A DNA stretch of 64,000 nt, from the NCBI RefSeq assembly GCF_000524195.1, contig NW_020170486.1, positions 60,758 through 124,757 on the forward strand. The letters are read 5' to 3'. Source of the stretch: Echinococcus granulosus (taxonomy: Eukaryota; Platyhelminthes; Cestoda; Cyclophyllidea; Taeniidae). The first letter of the stretch is position 1. Each line of letters starts with the position of its first letter. Below the pieces are notes generated by a model. It ran no database searches, had not been told where the DNA came from, and saw only the letters and a list, made by a program, of their open reading frames with translations. This document shows positions 13,201 to 27,000 of this stretch, piece after piece. The position numbers were made by a program, and so were the translations under genes.

Positions 13201-16200
13201 TGAGGTTATTTATCACCTCTAAATCTTGGAGTTAATGTCCAGTCCACATAAATCCAAGGTCAGTCAGTACACATGACCTTCATCAGTCCTCAATGCAGCT
13301 GAGGGCGTGGTCTTTAGCTGCAACCTTGTCAAATGCTTAGTTTGGCTCTTTGAGTTGCTTGCACGACGAATTTTGTTTTCCTCCTCGATTAAAAAGATAA
13401 TGCCTGGGTGAATTTGTCAATGATGAAATTCATCCATCCTTCCATGACATTTGACAGCGATTACGCACATATATAAACCAGATTGTAGTTACCTAATCCC
13501 TAAAAACGTAGTTACACTTATGTGTCGATAGGTGGGATGGCAAAATCTTACATCATACTCAGTCTTCTTTTTTCCCCCATCCTATCGGTAGTGTCTTCTA
13601 CCTCCTCCTACGTCTTGCGTTCATTTGCAGTCACAAAGGAAAACAATTGAGTCACTATGGCAACATTGGTTCTGCCTGTGTGTTGTAATTTCATTTTTTT
13701 TTCGCAACAGGCACGAACTGAGTTTACTTTTATCCCGCTTTAGCATATCGTTTTGAGTCGAGAATCTCTTTCTTCTCCTTTCCCCACTCCTTTTTTTCCA
13801 CACGAATGTCACTTATCTATCAAGCAAACACTCCTCTTGATAATAAACCTTTGATGAATTTTTGAATGTGAGAAGCCTTTGTGCTGTAGAATTGCATCAT
13901 GGAGGTAGACACTATGACCTTGTTTATCAAGTATTTGTAAAATGTCTTGAACACCTCCACGCCTTGAGGTCGAGGTTGACTTGATTGTGTACATTTGGCA
14001 CTGCATTCATGGATGATATCATCTGGCCAAAAAAATACCTATATCTACCCCCTCGTCTACATCAAGGACTTAGAAATCAGCTTCTTTCAATCACTCTTCA
14101 ATCATTGGTTAATCCACAGTTTCTGTTGCTTTTAGGCACTCTCACAGGTGTGCACCGTCCGGAAAGCCCAGAGAATCAGCTTCTGAATGTGACACTGGCA
14201 CTAGCGGAGGATATAAGTCGACAGGTAGATGTGGTGGAGGGTCGTCGAGCCGACCTCATTAAAGTCCTACTTCCAGCCATAGCTCGACTTGCTGTTGCTC
14301 CAGCCTCCGATTCTATCATTCGGACTATTTGTGTAAAGGTAAATTTTGGCAGTTGCTTCTCCTCTTTCCCACTTGCACTCCCCCCTAATTTATCCATTGT
14401 ATGGAAAATTTAACTTCACCTTGTAGATTATCAATTATCTTCATCCACAGGTGTCAAACTCCATTTGTTCTCCTTTTGAAGTAGTGGCCATACCAAATGA
14501 GAGAGAGCGCCAGCCAAAAAAGCAACTCTTTAAGCTGAATAAATACGCTCATGTGCTTAGCGGGACTAAGCAGGTCATTTAAACGTGTTGTAATAATTGG
14601 ATAGATCATTTTGGATATGAAGAACATCTGGTGCGGTGGAGGTGAGGACACTGACTCGTTGGCCTCTTCCAACATCAGTCTAAACTTGTCGAAGAGTCCC
14701 TCGGGTCGATTGTTTGGACTTACTCGTTCACCGCTCTCCAGTGATCTACTGAATTCCAAACCCTCTGTTGCACCACGTGGAAGCGGAGTTAATCGTACGA
14801 CCTCCCTTCGCAGTGGGGAGAATAAACGACCTACCTCGTCCTCCTCTTCCTCCTCGGTCATTTCCACCCGATCCTCTTCACGTGTCTCCTCCTATCGGCC
14901 TAACAGTTTCTATGGGAGGAGTTCCACTGGAGTTAATACTCTCAAAGGCTACAAAGTTACCTCTACTCTGAAGAACAACTTTCAGGGTCCCTCACCCGAA
15001 GTCCTGCTTGCTGTTATGGATATTGTCAATAATCTCCTCATTCCATACGTAGGTTTACTTTGAATCCTGCTTGCTTGATGCTGTCTCTAGACCATACCCA
15101 AGCCATTGAATATGGCGTATCTCCTCTCCTAAGTTTTAATGCTTCCATCTCTCCCCCCCTCCCATCTATTCCGTCTCCTCATGTAATTTACTTTTCTTTT
15201 TTTCTCCCCCTTCAAGATTCAACCGGGTAAGCTCATAGCATTCTAACATTACCTTGGAAGTGGGTAATTTCTCAGTGTCATTTTAACAGCATCTCATTCG
15301 TCTGCACTAAAATCATCCTCGTGCTTACCAAGCCCCCTTCTATTTGTTTACTTTTGGTGCTATGGGTTTACTTAAAATTATGCAAGCCAGCAAATTCCAT
15401 CTTCAACTTCTCCCCTCCAAAGTATGATTTTCCGTCTCTACTTAACCTAACTTTTTGATTTTCCTTCACAAAACAATTCCTGTCAATGATTTTAATTTTG
15501 AGTGACACTTTTAAAATGTCCTTTTAGGCCTCCCTACTATTGGGCCACCGTGACGTCGCCCCTTCTACCTACTTCCTGCGCCTCCTTTTAGATTGTCTCC
15601 AATTATCACGCCATTCCACTGACTCCTCACCTAACCATATCTCCTGTACAAACAGTTATTGGTCTTTTGTAAAAATTTGGCATCTCTCCGACCTACCCCT
15701 CTGTTTAATATACTTTATAACCGGTTGTGATTGTGGCTCTCAACGTTTCTCTGTTCGGTGCTTTCTTGCTCTTCGTCTTCTCTCCATTCTTACCTCGCAA
15801 TTGCCTCAAGACTCGGGTCTCATTCAACTCCTCCTTGACCCCTCCATTGAACCGACACAAAATCCTCTCTCTGTTGTGTACAATATACTAGTTGGTATGG
15901 GTGGGTCCATCCTTCGACGCGGGGTAAGCTGCCTGTACTCTTACTATACCCACAATGTCTACTTAAGCGTTATAAGTAGCGCGTGACTTCTCTTTAGCGA
16001 TATGAATCTACTGTTGATGCTTCGACTCATCATCCGATTCGTTATTCTCGTTCCGCCACTCCTTCCTCCTCTCAAGGACGTTCAATTTTACTGAAGATTT
16101 CGATTAAAACTGCTGGTGTACGACATTTGCTTGTGGCGTTGGAATTGCTCAACACATTGTTGAATTTGCTAACAGATGTGGTTCGTTACGCTTTGCATTG

Positions 16201-16895
16201 TCGACAAAGCAAGTGCACAGATCATTCACAACTGTGTCAATCCCTACGAAATGGTCAACATGAATACAGCATTACCGATTATTTACCCAAAAGTCCAGAG
16301 GGCGTTTGCTCCGTTGCAGAGCGGGTATGTCTTAATTGGTAGTAACAAGGCGATGCTTTCACCATTGACTAAATATGGTTTATTGTTTTTACGCTTTCAG
16401 CTTCTTTCGTTGTCTCGACCACCCAAACATCTCCCAGGCATTCTTGCCTCCCTTCTTGAAGCCTCCTCACCCGACACCACTGACAGAGATTGCGTGCTCC
16501 ATAGTACAGATAACGAACAGGAAGTGGCCTCAAGTCTCGTCACTTTAGCGACTAGAGCATTAGCTAGTCTAGCTTCACTCTACGGTGGTGAGTACTGTCG
16601 TACAGCTCTCTCAGCGGCAGGTTTGCGTGGTTTCACAATAGCTCTCCGTCGAAGTGGTCATCGTGAAGGCAAACGCCTCCTTCTACGCATTCTTCGACGG
16701 CTCTCCGAGTCTGACAATGTGTGCTTGGGTCGTATGACTGGACCGGCGGCTAAACATCTACACTCGGTGATTTGGAAGCTGCGTTCAGTTGACGATACTG
16801 TCGGTGATTGTGTAAATCAGGACTCCGTGACTATGCGTTTAGCTCGAGCCCTTTTGGAGCATCTACAACCACATCCTGGCACTCTCCTGGTCTGA
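7225..16895 (+). CDS. ULK4: ULK4-type pseudokinase with long alpha-helical repeat tail
   Basis: Orthologue of ULK4, an atypical kinase linked in other animals to cilia and neuronal development. Exons: 7225-7602, 7637-7903, 7989-8231, 8894-8992, 9064-9520, 9656-10074, 10151-11317, 11694-12188, 12256-12613, 14136-14338, 14451-14573, 14605-15048, 15528-15923, 15998-16324 and 16401-16895. All are phase-consistent and give 1956 residues, against about 1275 in human. The start MENFVLYEEI and the stretch [20 protein letters not shown] are near-identical to ULK4. The fold is degenerate: the beta-3 Lys is replaced (FLAISC), the HRD position reads FADW, and DFG reads DFS. APE and DVWSLGC are kept. The rest is helical (HEAT/ARM-like) with Ser-rich inserts around 10.8 and 14.8 kb, which account for some of the extra length. 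One intron is 31 bases (14574-14604, donor GTCATT, the weakest site). A 1.5-kb intron holds a TG microsatellite. Confidence 0.9.
12750..12855. repeat. CA/TG dinucleotide repeats in inverted arrangement
   Basis: Within the ULK4 intron 12614-14135. A short CA tract (about 12750-12764) is followed by an uninterrupted TG tract (12782-12805) and a second, imperfect CA tract (about 12832-12852). The CA and TG arms can pair in a transcript. Confidence 0.85.
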
Positions 16896-17619
16896 CTAAT
16901 GTATGTCCCTTTTTACCTATTCTCCTATATTATTTGGATTAATGATACTTACGCAGTGACCTAAGATCATGTCACCGGTGTGACATTTTTAGACATCTTT
17001 TTAAATCCGATTTTCAAATGGTCCAATGTTCAACCGTCCACATCAATCAACTTGGATTCCTTGATCCCTTTACCCGCCTGCCACCAACTGTCAACATTTT
17101 TTTCAAAATATCGGTTTATTTGACAAAGGGACTTCTTTTCTTCTTCCCCTTCTCTCTCCTCTCTTATTTCCTCAGTAGTTACATTTGGAATCGCCACTTT
17201 GTTCTCTGTATGCATTTGATGATATTATCCAAGTGCCTACGTCTAATTAGCGCAAAGTCTGTTTCATAATCCGTAAATTGTGATATTTTGTGAATGCGCT
17301 GTGTTGTTCCAACCTGTAAATACATCCTTCCATTGTCTACTTCTCTATTTTGAAGAATTGCTTTGAGTTACTTGTTAGTTTTGGCGACTTTTCGGCCACG
17401 AACAGACGACGTCTTAGTCTGCCATCCAGTAAAGGCGATTAGAGGTTCACCAATCTGCGATGGAGGTGCCTACATGCGCACACACACACACACACACACG
17501 CAGACCTTTCAATCGAACCTCCGTGTGGATTGGATAGGTGGGTCTGTCCAATCACTGGACAGTCAACTGACACGTTGGCGCATTCGGGTTGTGTGTTCGG
17601 TCAGTTTTAAACAGCCTAG
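16896..17619. other. Intergenic spacer between ULK4 and MTTP with CA microsatellite
   Basis: No supported gene. An uninterrupted CA repeat lies at about 17478-17499. The spacer must carry the ULK4 3' UTR and the MTTP promoter, but no definite signal can be named. Confidence 0.6.
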
Positions 17620-20600
17620 ATGCTTCCTATAGTCATTTTCATCTTTTTTGTTCTTTTATTACCCCACAAGTTTTTATGTGACATTGACATTCGTGCCTTC
17701 TCCTACGAGACGGGGGTATATTCGCCTGACAATGAGGCTTTGAATAGGACCCTCAAAGGAAATGTCTTAATCATCGCGCATGTTGTTGGTGCAAGAAGAA
17801 AACCGTCAGGTGGAAATGAAGCCACTCATAGTCGACTGTTACTACAGATACTTCTTGAAGTGGAAAATTCCGTATCTCCTTTTCGAGGTCTACTTCTACG
17901 TAATGAATGGGGCACAGTGGAACGCATGATTCTGCCCTCTTTATACGATTCGTCCGATTTGCAAGTCAACTTTTTTAAAGCTCTTGCTGGCATCTTTAAC
18001 TATCATTATGCATTTGTACCAGGCGTGGAATATGATACATCTGGAAGGTGTCAAACTTACTATGCTGAAGTGGAGAATGTGGCTGAGGCGTCAAGTCTGA
18101 CCAACGTTATGGTCATTGACAAGCAGAAGGTGTTGTGTGAACCTCTGGGTCAACCAATAGATGCTGGTGTGTGGAGCGCATCTCCCATGCTGAAGGATAG
18201 TCGAATCACTCACAGTTGGATCAGATACTATCTGGAACGTAACACCGGTCTACTGATGAAAGCTATGACACATGAGCAACACAAAATTACCTTTTCTCTG
18301 GATCATGACACTTCTGGCAAGGCTGATATACAAGTTAGTGGAGCACAAACGCTCGAGGTATTGGATGAGGCGAGTAAGGAAAGAAAGAAGGTTATTCAGA
18401 AGCTGGGTGGTCTCCTAAAAACGACTAAGTCTACTGAATTGTCAACTGTAAGTTTTTTTACACAACTTCCAAGCACTTCATTTTCACCCCTCTACGTGAA
18501 CTTGGCAGCAAAATTCCCCCATTTGCCATGCTACTTATTTCTGACTAAATTTTATTCAGTAGTATGGGCGATTGACGATTCTTATGGCTCGAATTATAAA
18601 TTAAATTTTAGATGGCTACAGAACTGTTAAGTGGCACCTACAAAGTGGAGCACCTGGCACTTTCTATTCCCCATCAAAGCACTTCAACCGGTTGTGGTAT
18701 CCAATCCGTGGCGTTTGAGGAGGAGACCCTCGAAAGTCCATCTGTTGCTCTCTCGTTGCGTGCTTTACAGGAGAAATTGAAAGATTTTGCAAAGGCTCTC
18801 GAAGTGTCTGCACGTATTTCAACAGCTCATGCTGCTCTCCAACTTATCCGATTTCTTCGCTGTCTTCCCGCCAATCAAGCCACCGTCCAGATTGTGGCCT
18901 TGGCACTTGAATTCATTCCTGCCTCGCATAGAGAATTAAATCGACAACTAGAATCTGGTTGGCATGCTCACCTAACTGACGTAGTCATTGACTGTGGCAC
19001 GGATCTCTGTCTCGAGCTGGTACGACAGCGCCTTGTGAAGGTGACGGATTTAGCCGCTTTTGATAAGATTGGAAGCGCCGCACCCCGTGAGGTGCGTCCA
19101 ATAAGGACCTACCTCTCCGATGTGCTGTGGCCTGCCATTGCTCATACCTCCAACCCATCGATGAAGATTTTGAAAGAATTAATTGCCATTTGTTATCATT
19201 CATTTCCTGCTATGGAGAAGAATAGTCTAGAGGAAGAAAATGACGCCGTAAATCCCTACAATTGCCTCTTAGCTATCGCCTCAATAATTCCCAAATTTAA
19301 GGGGAATTATGCTGAAGAAAAGTTACTGTTTTCCAGACTTGAGGAGACCCTGATCAATTTTATTACCCTTGGAAGTAAGCCCTATGATGATAGTAGATTG
19401 AATCGTCAAAAATTGTTGGCAACCTTTTCAGCAATTGAAAAAATCCGGTCAAGTGCCTTCTCCGAGGCTCTCATCTCTGTCATAGGTAATTCCAAAGTGC
19501 CGTCTGTCATTCGAGCTGTTGGTCTTAAGGCGCTTGGCAAGCTTGATTTGGTGGTGAATACAGCAGCTTTTGACAGGGTGGTTAGTAGCCTCAATGACTT
19601 TATTGATTCGCCAACACCAGGTCCATTTTTCCACAGCGCGGAGGAGGAATTAATTCTTAAATTTGGCGCTTTCTCTGTTCTTCTCAATCTTGAGATCCCC
19701 GCACCGGAGGTGGCTAGAATTCTCGCTACTTTTGGGGCAAAGAAACAATGGCCACTTCTGACAAGTTGTCGTCGACTTATCGACAATTGGTGTGCCAATG
19801 AACTCCTCTCCGAGGCGGAATGTCGGTGTGTTAAGTACGGTGGTGCCTACAACGCTGATGCAGGTGAAGTTGGAAGGCTACGTGGAACCTGTTCACCGGG
19901 TCTTGCAGCTGGATGGTCTGGTCTGGCTGGTACAAAAACTGCTGGTGAGGTGAATCTCATTCATGGCGATCTTTTGGATAATCGACCTTACTTTCTATCC
20001 GACTATTCACTTCAGTGGATTACCGGACCCGAGGGTGAGATTAGAGCGTCCAATCTCATCCTTAGTTTGATTGACGCAGAGAGTGAAGCCAAAGTACTGA
20101 GTTTTGACATTTATGGTGATCGACTTGCAGTCTTAATGGGAAAAGGCGATACTAACCGAACTCCCTGGCTGTCGATTGGCTTTTCTCTTCTTCGTGGAAC
20201 CATTCCACCACGCCAGGTGTTCTCCGGCGGTTTCACAGATATCATCGATCTGCTTTTTTCAGCACCCAATCAACCAACACCATTTTTTAGTACAATCAGA
20301 CTTCCTATGGATGTTAGACGCTACATTCCTCTGTCGTCCGGCTGGATTATAAAAAATGATTTAATGGGTGTCTCCTCTATTGAATTTTCTGCTGCTCTTA
20401 GTTCAAGCATGTTCTCCCAAAGTGGTACCGCTCTTATTCGAACTCGAGCGGCTGTTGTGCTAGAGAACCTCATAACTGTGATGACCTCATTCAATGAAAG
20501 CCTTCCTGTTATTTCTGCGGTTAATGGAATCGGTACAGCAGCACGTTTCGACTTCTTAATCCACATGGAAGTGGAGGGCATGCCCGAGTCCATATGTATG

Positions 20601-20834
20601 CACTTTCAACGCTCGCGAATGACACCACTCCTGCGGTGGGTCGGGAAATTTGCCGATTCGCCAATACTGGGTAAACGTACCACACTCCTGCGTCCTCTTC
20701 CGACCTCCAATGAGGGCTCCAACGATAATTACAACCTAACTCAATCCCTGCGCATTCCACCGGTGTCCTACTTTCTGGGTGGACTAAACGCCGCTCGATG
20801 TAAAAAAATTGGTGTCGAAAACGAGTGGAATTAG
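17620..20834 (+). CDS. MTTP: Microsomal triglyceride transfer protein, large subunit
   Basis: Large lipid transfer protein family member. By family, in the ER lumen it loads triglyceride and phospholipid onto nascent lipoproteins, working with protein disulfide isomerase. Two exons, 17620-18447 and 18612-20834, join in phase 0 and give 1016 residues (human about 894). It begins with a strong signal peptide (MLPIVIFIFFVLLLPH). The N-terminal beta-barrel follows (FSYETGVYSP), then a long helical domain (about residues 290-620) with the recurrent pattern of the family. The C-terminal lipid-binding sheets contain FSGGFTDIIDLLFSA, which aligns with the human FFNGYSDLMSKMLSA segment. The stretch LIRTRAAVVLENLITVMTS and the following residues match the human C-terminus. 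A single 164-base intron is striking beside the 15-exon ULK4 upstream. Vitellogenin or apolipophorin is less likely because the characteristic MTP C-terminus is present and there is no von Willebrand domain. Confidence 0.88.
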
Positions 20835-22887
20835 GTCCTTCCATGTGATACTGCGGCGCTCCTACTGCTTTCATTCCATTCCCTTGCTTTTTTGTAATCA
20901 CTGATGATTTTACAAACAGTATATAAAGCAAATCTTCTCCACCATCTGTCTTTCTGAAGTGTTTTTGACAGGGAATGAGGAGGTGTAGGGGAATGTTAAG
21001 CATTCAGGAATTCTAGCTACATTAGACGCAGGCGAGATTTTTTAAGCAGCTGCTTTTGAGAGGAGAGATAGTGGACTAGCAGAAGTCAGATCTCTAGACA
21101 ACACTATCGTAGCTTTAGTAGTCCCTTAGTTACACATAGTGATGAAACCGAACAAATTCTACTTTTTAAAGGTGGGTTCTCGTATCAGACAAGGTATAAA
21201 CCGAAGATAAATAATCGGAAGAGAAACGAGTGCAAGCAGAAACTAGAGGCTGAATGTGTGGCGGTACATTGCGTTAGAAACGCGTGGAAGTAACAGAACT
21301 TCTCAAAAAATGTCTCAACGATGGGGGACTTAAACTGTTTTGGTGGAGCTAATTCACTACTCATGCAAAGTTTAGTTCACGACTTGGCGCCGTCCGAAAG
21401 CGCAAATTCGTTGAGTGGTCACGTTTGCAAGGTCAGAAATGGTAAGATTGAACATGAGCAGAAATTAGGCAAAACATTAACAGTATTACACTTATACTAT
21501 TATTGTTATACGTTAACTGCTAACAAAACTCTGAGGAGGTTTCGTTGCAAAGTTGCTTACCGTACCCGTATACATATATCAATTATGGGTACCTGCGATA
21601 CCTCCACCTCCATACAGAAAGACATGACTAGGCAGCCCTTAATCGCGAACAAAGTGGCAAGGAGAAACAGACACAAAACCCTAATCTTATTAACCCGTGT
21701 CAAATCCCGTCCTTCTTGTATAAATTTTCCTTGAGGCCAGTGTTCCTCCTTCTAGCTTTGGGCACGCGCAATAGGTAGCACAATTTTTAAACCCTGAATC
21801 CAGTTTCTACCCATGCGAAAAATACCGATCGAGTTGAAATATTAAGAGGAATCAATGATGTTACGATTAAGAATTGCCTCCGTAGCATAGCAGCTTGATA
21901 ACTGATGCGAATGCTGCTTAGGCCTATCCCTTGAGCACCGATTGCATTGTGAAGGCTAAAACGATGGGCTGATCAAGGGGCGCGCTAAGAATAAAGCACA
22001 AAGTAGAAGAGGGTTATGTAATACACTGGTTGTCTGTTTATCTCTCGGTTTTGATAAAAGGCCAATCTGTGTTTCGGCTTTTGTGTCTTCGCTGGCATCT
22101 AGGTCATTTTGATAGCACCAACGCCTTCTTCTGGTAAAGTGAGTGCGTTATTTCGTCTTCGAGTGCAACAGTATCACCGTCAAAAATAACAGAATTTTGC
22201 AATTTCGTTGTTATAGTACTAACAAAATACCATCAAGCATATTAATTAAAAGTTTGCTAAATATAGTCTACGAATGGCATAGAAAAAAATGGGAATGCAG
22301 CAAAGCATTTATTGTGTTCAGCATTCATTCGAATTTATAAGGCATATTTTCCATGAATTGTGTGTCAAAATCCCAGCTTCCTGTCGTATTCACAGTGTTG
22401 TTTAAACAAGAAAAGTGATGACAGTTTAATGGGGTTTTAACATGCCACGGTATTTTAACAATACATTAAAAGTTTTTATTTCTGTGTTTACCTGCACAAA
22501 CATTAAAGTCCCTCTAAGTTGTAATTCTGCAATGGAAATGCTCACTGGAACGACATAAGTTGTGTTCTCTTTCTTTACGGGCTTCTACTACAGATGCCTC
22601 TACGTAAAGCGACTACGATACAAAATCTGATTAGGCGTCAAAGGTGATTTGGTAAAAAATTGGCTAAGTTGTCAAAAAGGGAATATTATGCAGAATCACT
22701 CACTTAACTATGCCTTTTTGTGTAGCGCTTTGACGCTTTAGACCCACTTTTATTCAAAAAACACTTTTGAGCATGTCACACAGCTTTTTAACCTTGGATT
22801 CTTTAAACCCTATATCGAATAATGCCCCTGTTTTAATAGGTCTAATATCACGGAACGCATTTTGTTCTTACTGCTAAGTTCTGTAAC
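20835..22887. other. Spacer of 2 kb, no supported gene
   Basis: The longest frame (21321-21734, plus) has no family resemblance, no signal and ordinary non-coding composition. I see no RNA gene or repeat. Confidence 0.5.
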
Positions 22888-23687
22888 ATGTTTAACTGTA
22901 GTTACGACGGTTGTTCGGACGACTCATCGTCAACCGAGTATGCACCTTATTTACTTACCTTTAGAGATTCTTGTATTGAGATTGATGTAGAACGTGCAGA
23001 TGAATTTGAAAAAAAGATGATGTACGAATTACAGTCAGATATTTGCTCATATTCCAAACAGTACCTCAGTCCGGAGGAAACTGACACAGATCGTGAGTTG
23101 TTTAACCTAACATTTTATATAATTGCATTATAATACTAGCCATGATTCATGCTTTAGGTCTCTTTTACTACCGTTTACAGCTGCGAATGCTAAAGCATCT
23201 GCGGAAAACGACCTCTTTTATGATTCTGATGAGGATAAGATCAATGCGGAATTCGCAAAGCATTTGCAAAAAGTCAGTCAAGGTGGTGAACTCGGTGATG
23301 GTAAAACGGATGCCGTTCTTAACTGTCCGGGATGCATGAGTCTCCTCTGCTTAAATTGTCAGAGGTTAGTAATCTGCTCGTCTCCCCAGCGGCACCTGCT
23401 GGGTTTTGTTTTTTGTTCGTGCAGTTGTCCTCATGATATGCGTTTAACAATTTAGACATTCCAAATACAAGACGCAATACAGAACAATGTTTACGTTCAA
23501 TTGCAAAGTTGTGGGAGACGAAGTCCTTCACCCCCAGCCAAACAGTCATGATACGAACGCCGAGGGGAACTTGGATGAACAGAGTGTCTTCAGGCGGGTC
23601 CTGTGTGAAATCTGTGACACTCCTGTTGGCCTGCTAGATTCCAGCGGCGTTTACCATCTCTTTGGAGTGCTGGCAAGTCATAGCTAA
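22888..23687 (+). CDS. EAPP: E2F-associated phosphoprotein (EAPP) orthologue
   Basis: Small nuclear protein; in mammals it binds activating E2Fs and stimulates their promoters. Three exons (22888-23092, 23181-23364, 23456-23687) join in phase and give 206 residues (human about 285). The acidic N-terminal half contains ENDLFYDSDED. The C-terminal half carries the signature zinc-binding block: DAVLNCPGCMSLLCLNCQRH, then KTQYRTMF, then VLCEICDTPVG and the terminal FGVLASHS. Human EAPP has the same order and nearly the same words (NCPACMTTLCLDCQRH, KTQYRAMF, FNVLASHS). The Cys pairs CPGC, CLNC and CEIC are intact. The second half is recognised with high confidence; the N-terminus is divergent, so the start Met is the likely but not proven one. 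An AATAAA about 280 bases past the stop may be the polyadenylation signal. Confidence 0.9.
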
Positions 23688-24006
23688 CGATCATGTGCTC
23701 GTTCTCCGTAATCTGATGTAGATTGAAATACTTTTTGTGCCAAATTTCTACCTTGTGCCGTCTGTGTATTTTGTGGTGGTAACCACCTGACTGAATGTCA
23801 GTGCTGGGACCGCGATCCAATTTACGCGGGCCATCAAACAGGAGAAGGCTTCAGAAAATAAGCAGGTCCGTTTTACGTGTCAAACACCTAAAGATATAGG
23901 TTTTACATCGATAAAATCAGGTAAAACTAAACTTTTGTACACAGCGGTGCGGCCAAATAATGTAGATCAATAAAAGAAGGCCTGTTGCTGTAGGAGCGTT
24001 AAAGCG
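23688..24006. other. Convergent spacer between EAPP and UBE3B
   Basis: A 319-base spacer between two converging genes, expected to hold both 3' UTRs. AATAAA on the plus strand near 23969 would serve EAPP. No gene is seen. Confidence 0.55.
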
Positions 24007-27000
24007 TCAGGAGAGCTCGAAACCGGCATTACAGTGTATGGCGTATCGCAATTTATCTCGAAGGGTCGCTCGTGAAGCGTAGTTTGGAAGCTTGAGGAGG
24101 TTGAAGCACGTCGATGCCGATGGTAGACGGGCTTGCTCTTCACCGCCTCGACGACTACCGAAACCGAAGAATCCCTTCAAAACGGAACCCAATGTGTCAC
24201 CCATATCCTGTAAAAGGGAATTTACACTTCTTTTTGATTGTTTACGTACAAAAAAACCGAAAATCGTAAGGGAAAAAAAGCTAACTTGGTCCTCATTTAT
24301 GTATTGCACACATCGGATGCAGAAAGGCGGTTCCAGATACGCAAATCCCAGCAGCGGAGGCTTGGAACAACTTGTGACAAACTAAAAGAAACCATTTCCC
24401 CTATGAATGTCCACACAAACTTACCTTAAGGAAAAGACTTCGTTCCTCATCTGAGAAGTCCTTCTTCAAAATATCCCATAGCCAAGTTATGACTCTGTGG
24501 TTGCTGTAGAAACCGCCAGAGTATTTTGTGTGTTGCCTTTGTTATGGCAGAGGCAAAAAAAGAAGACATTTAGGGAAAGGATCGCACTAAGGATTATAAC
24601 ATCAACAACCCATCGTCGCGGTCATCACGTCAACGTACTTCAGATCCTCCAGATCAAAGTTGACCGAATCTCCAGATATGAGCTGTTGCAACTCCGTGGG
24701 CGAGAACATTGCCAACCACTCGGGATTAATAATTGAGTAGAAGCCTCGAATAAAGCTAGCTGTCTGTCCTCGAATCTGTTTGTACATCCGAAACATGGCC
24801 ATTCGATGCACATAGCTGATTCTAGGCATAGGGAAGTGGGGAAACGGTTCATTCATTTTCCAGGACACTCGGTTGCTTTTTTAAAGTGTGAGACACATCA
24901 CAGTGATAGGAGTAGCATCTGCTGCCTTCAAAAAGGAAAAGCACTGACAACTTACTTGAGATCATTGTTGACGGTGATGTAACGCCCACCGGGGACCAAG
25001 TCGTGAACCACTATTTGACCAAGGCAGTCCTCGTCGTAAGAGAATGTCAGCTCCAAGTCTGACACATCCCCCTCGTAGTGCTATAGGGGGAAACAGTTGA
25101 TCACTTCTCCGCTCTACATGGCATATTGACGTCTGACAACCAGTAATGTCAACTTACTTTTATGTAAGTAAGGCTCTTGTAAAGATCTCTATCCAAAGTT
25201 GCTAGTTCGTCCAAAAAGCTGTAGCAACTGGCTCGTTGACGCCCCAGAACTTGAGTTAAAAAGAAGTTTGCGAATGGAACATCCACTATGATACCCTTTA
25301 GAAGAACAAAGAAGGGATTAGCTCAACGTTACAGCCTCCACTTTCTCCCTAGGGACCCAAAATATCAAGACTGCTTCAGGAAAACATAACCATCTAAAAT
25401 GGGGAAAATCGTAAACACTTAAGCGACGACTGCCTATCAAAGACGCCTTCCAGCCAAAGTTTTGATCCTTTGTAGACTTGGACAGGGTGAAGTTGGTTCA
25501 CTTATTGTGTTCAACGATTCCGAGTTTCTTACAGCATAGACGTTGGACCTTCCACCCACTGTCGGTGGAATCAGTAATTAGGCTAGGACTACGCGATATA
25601 GTTGACGACCAAACCGACAGTGGTGTAGCCTAGACTCGCACGTTCTGCAGCCCCTTCAGCTTGTCGATGGAGAAGGGTATCCTCGTTGAACTTACTTAGG
25701 CAACAATTAAGCACAGGTGATAAATTACCTCATAAACAGCTTTAGCTAAGAGCTTGCCAACGAACTCGAACAGTTGTAAGTGGCTCTCCTGAATATGCGA
25801 CGTAGGGGAAGGGTAGAGGCGTTGATCAGATGTAGCCCGAAAAAGATTTAGGGTTGGATCAAAGACACGACGAAGAGTCTCCTCCAGAAACTCCTTGAAT
25901 ACCCCGTCCAAATCGATGCCCACTTCATCCAGACCCTGGATGGGACGGTTAGGGAAAAGGATTGACAGGCCCTACCAATGCGTTGATGAATTGGACACGA
26001 ATCTTCATGCGTAATTGTGTAGGCGTGAGGTTAGCCAATTGTTGATAACCATCCTACAGATCAAGCAATCCACACGTGAGAAGAGGTCATCGCGTCGACA
26101 AGGTGGCAAGTGGATGACGTCTGTTACCTCGACTATACGATTTCGGTGTATCATAATGACAGTTCCCACCGCGGAGCTATCCAGCATGCAGTTTGTCTGT
26201 CCCAAGATTCCAAGAGCCGCCTTATCTGCTCTCACCAATTCGCGGAACAGTAGAACTCGCTGAAGGTGAAGAATAAGTAAACAAATGTGCGCTTTGTATG
26301 AGACGTGAAGGGCAAATTGGATGACACACCTCCTTCCTTGAAATGATGTGTGGTACGTGCTTGAGAAGGAATGTGGCGTGAGCTTTCTCCTTCCGTAGAT
26401 CTGATATAAAAGCTGACGGCTTGACACCGCTGAAGTGAGAAAAGTGACAACTCCCTTCGTGTAGTCTGATGCATGTTAACTAAGGGCATTCGCCCCACCT
26501 CATCAACTAACCAGATGAGCCAGAAATTAGGTGGTGTAAATTTGCACCGACTATCACGGTTATAAAGGATTGCCAGTAGACGCAGACAAATGGAGAAGAG
26601 GGTGGTGGTGGTGTTGGAGGTGGACAATTGAAGACATTCCGAGATCCTAGACGAGTGTGGATTTTGTAATTCCAGGACTTTTGTAGACGAAGAGTTCTCG
26701 AAGGAAACAGGTTGAATGAGTGAGGTTGCTGAAAAGGAAAAAGTTGTTGCTCAACCCCTTGAAGTCATTAACAGTTAAATGGAAAGGTTAAGCTTGGCGT
26801 AGGGGGGGGGGGGGGAGAAGAAGTGGAGAGAAAACAACTTACGATTAGATACAAGGAGGACAGTTTCATAGATGAGATAGTTGAAGAAGTCCGCAATCGC
26901 CAGTAACTCCTCAATTTCAAAGGCTTTGTGCTTCTCAAACACCTCTACGTCATCCAGAATTCTGAAGAAAACAAAAATAGGGGTTCAACATCCTCTGAAA

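Noticed and set aside
21321..21734. 137-codon plus-strand frame in the MTTP-EAPP spacer
   Set aside because: No domain, signal or splice context; composition looks non-coding.
26430..26451. A 22-base UBE3B intron
   Set aside because: Too short to be credible; the GTTAGT donor after 26512 gives an in-frame 82-base intron and a better match to the family.
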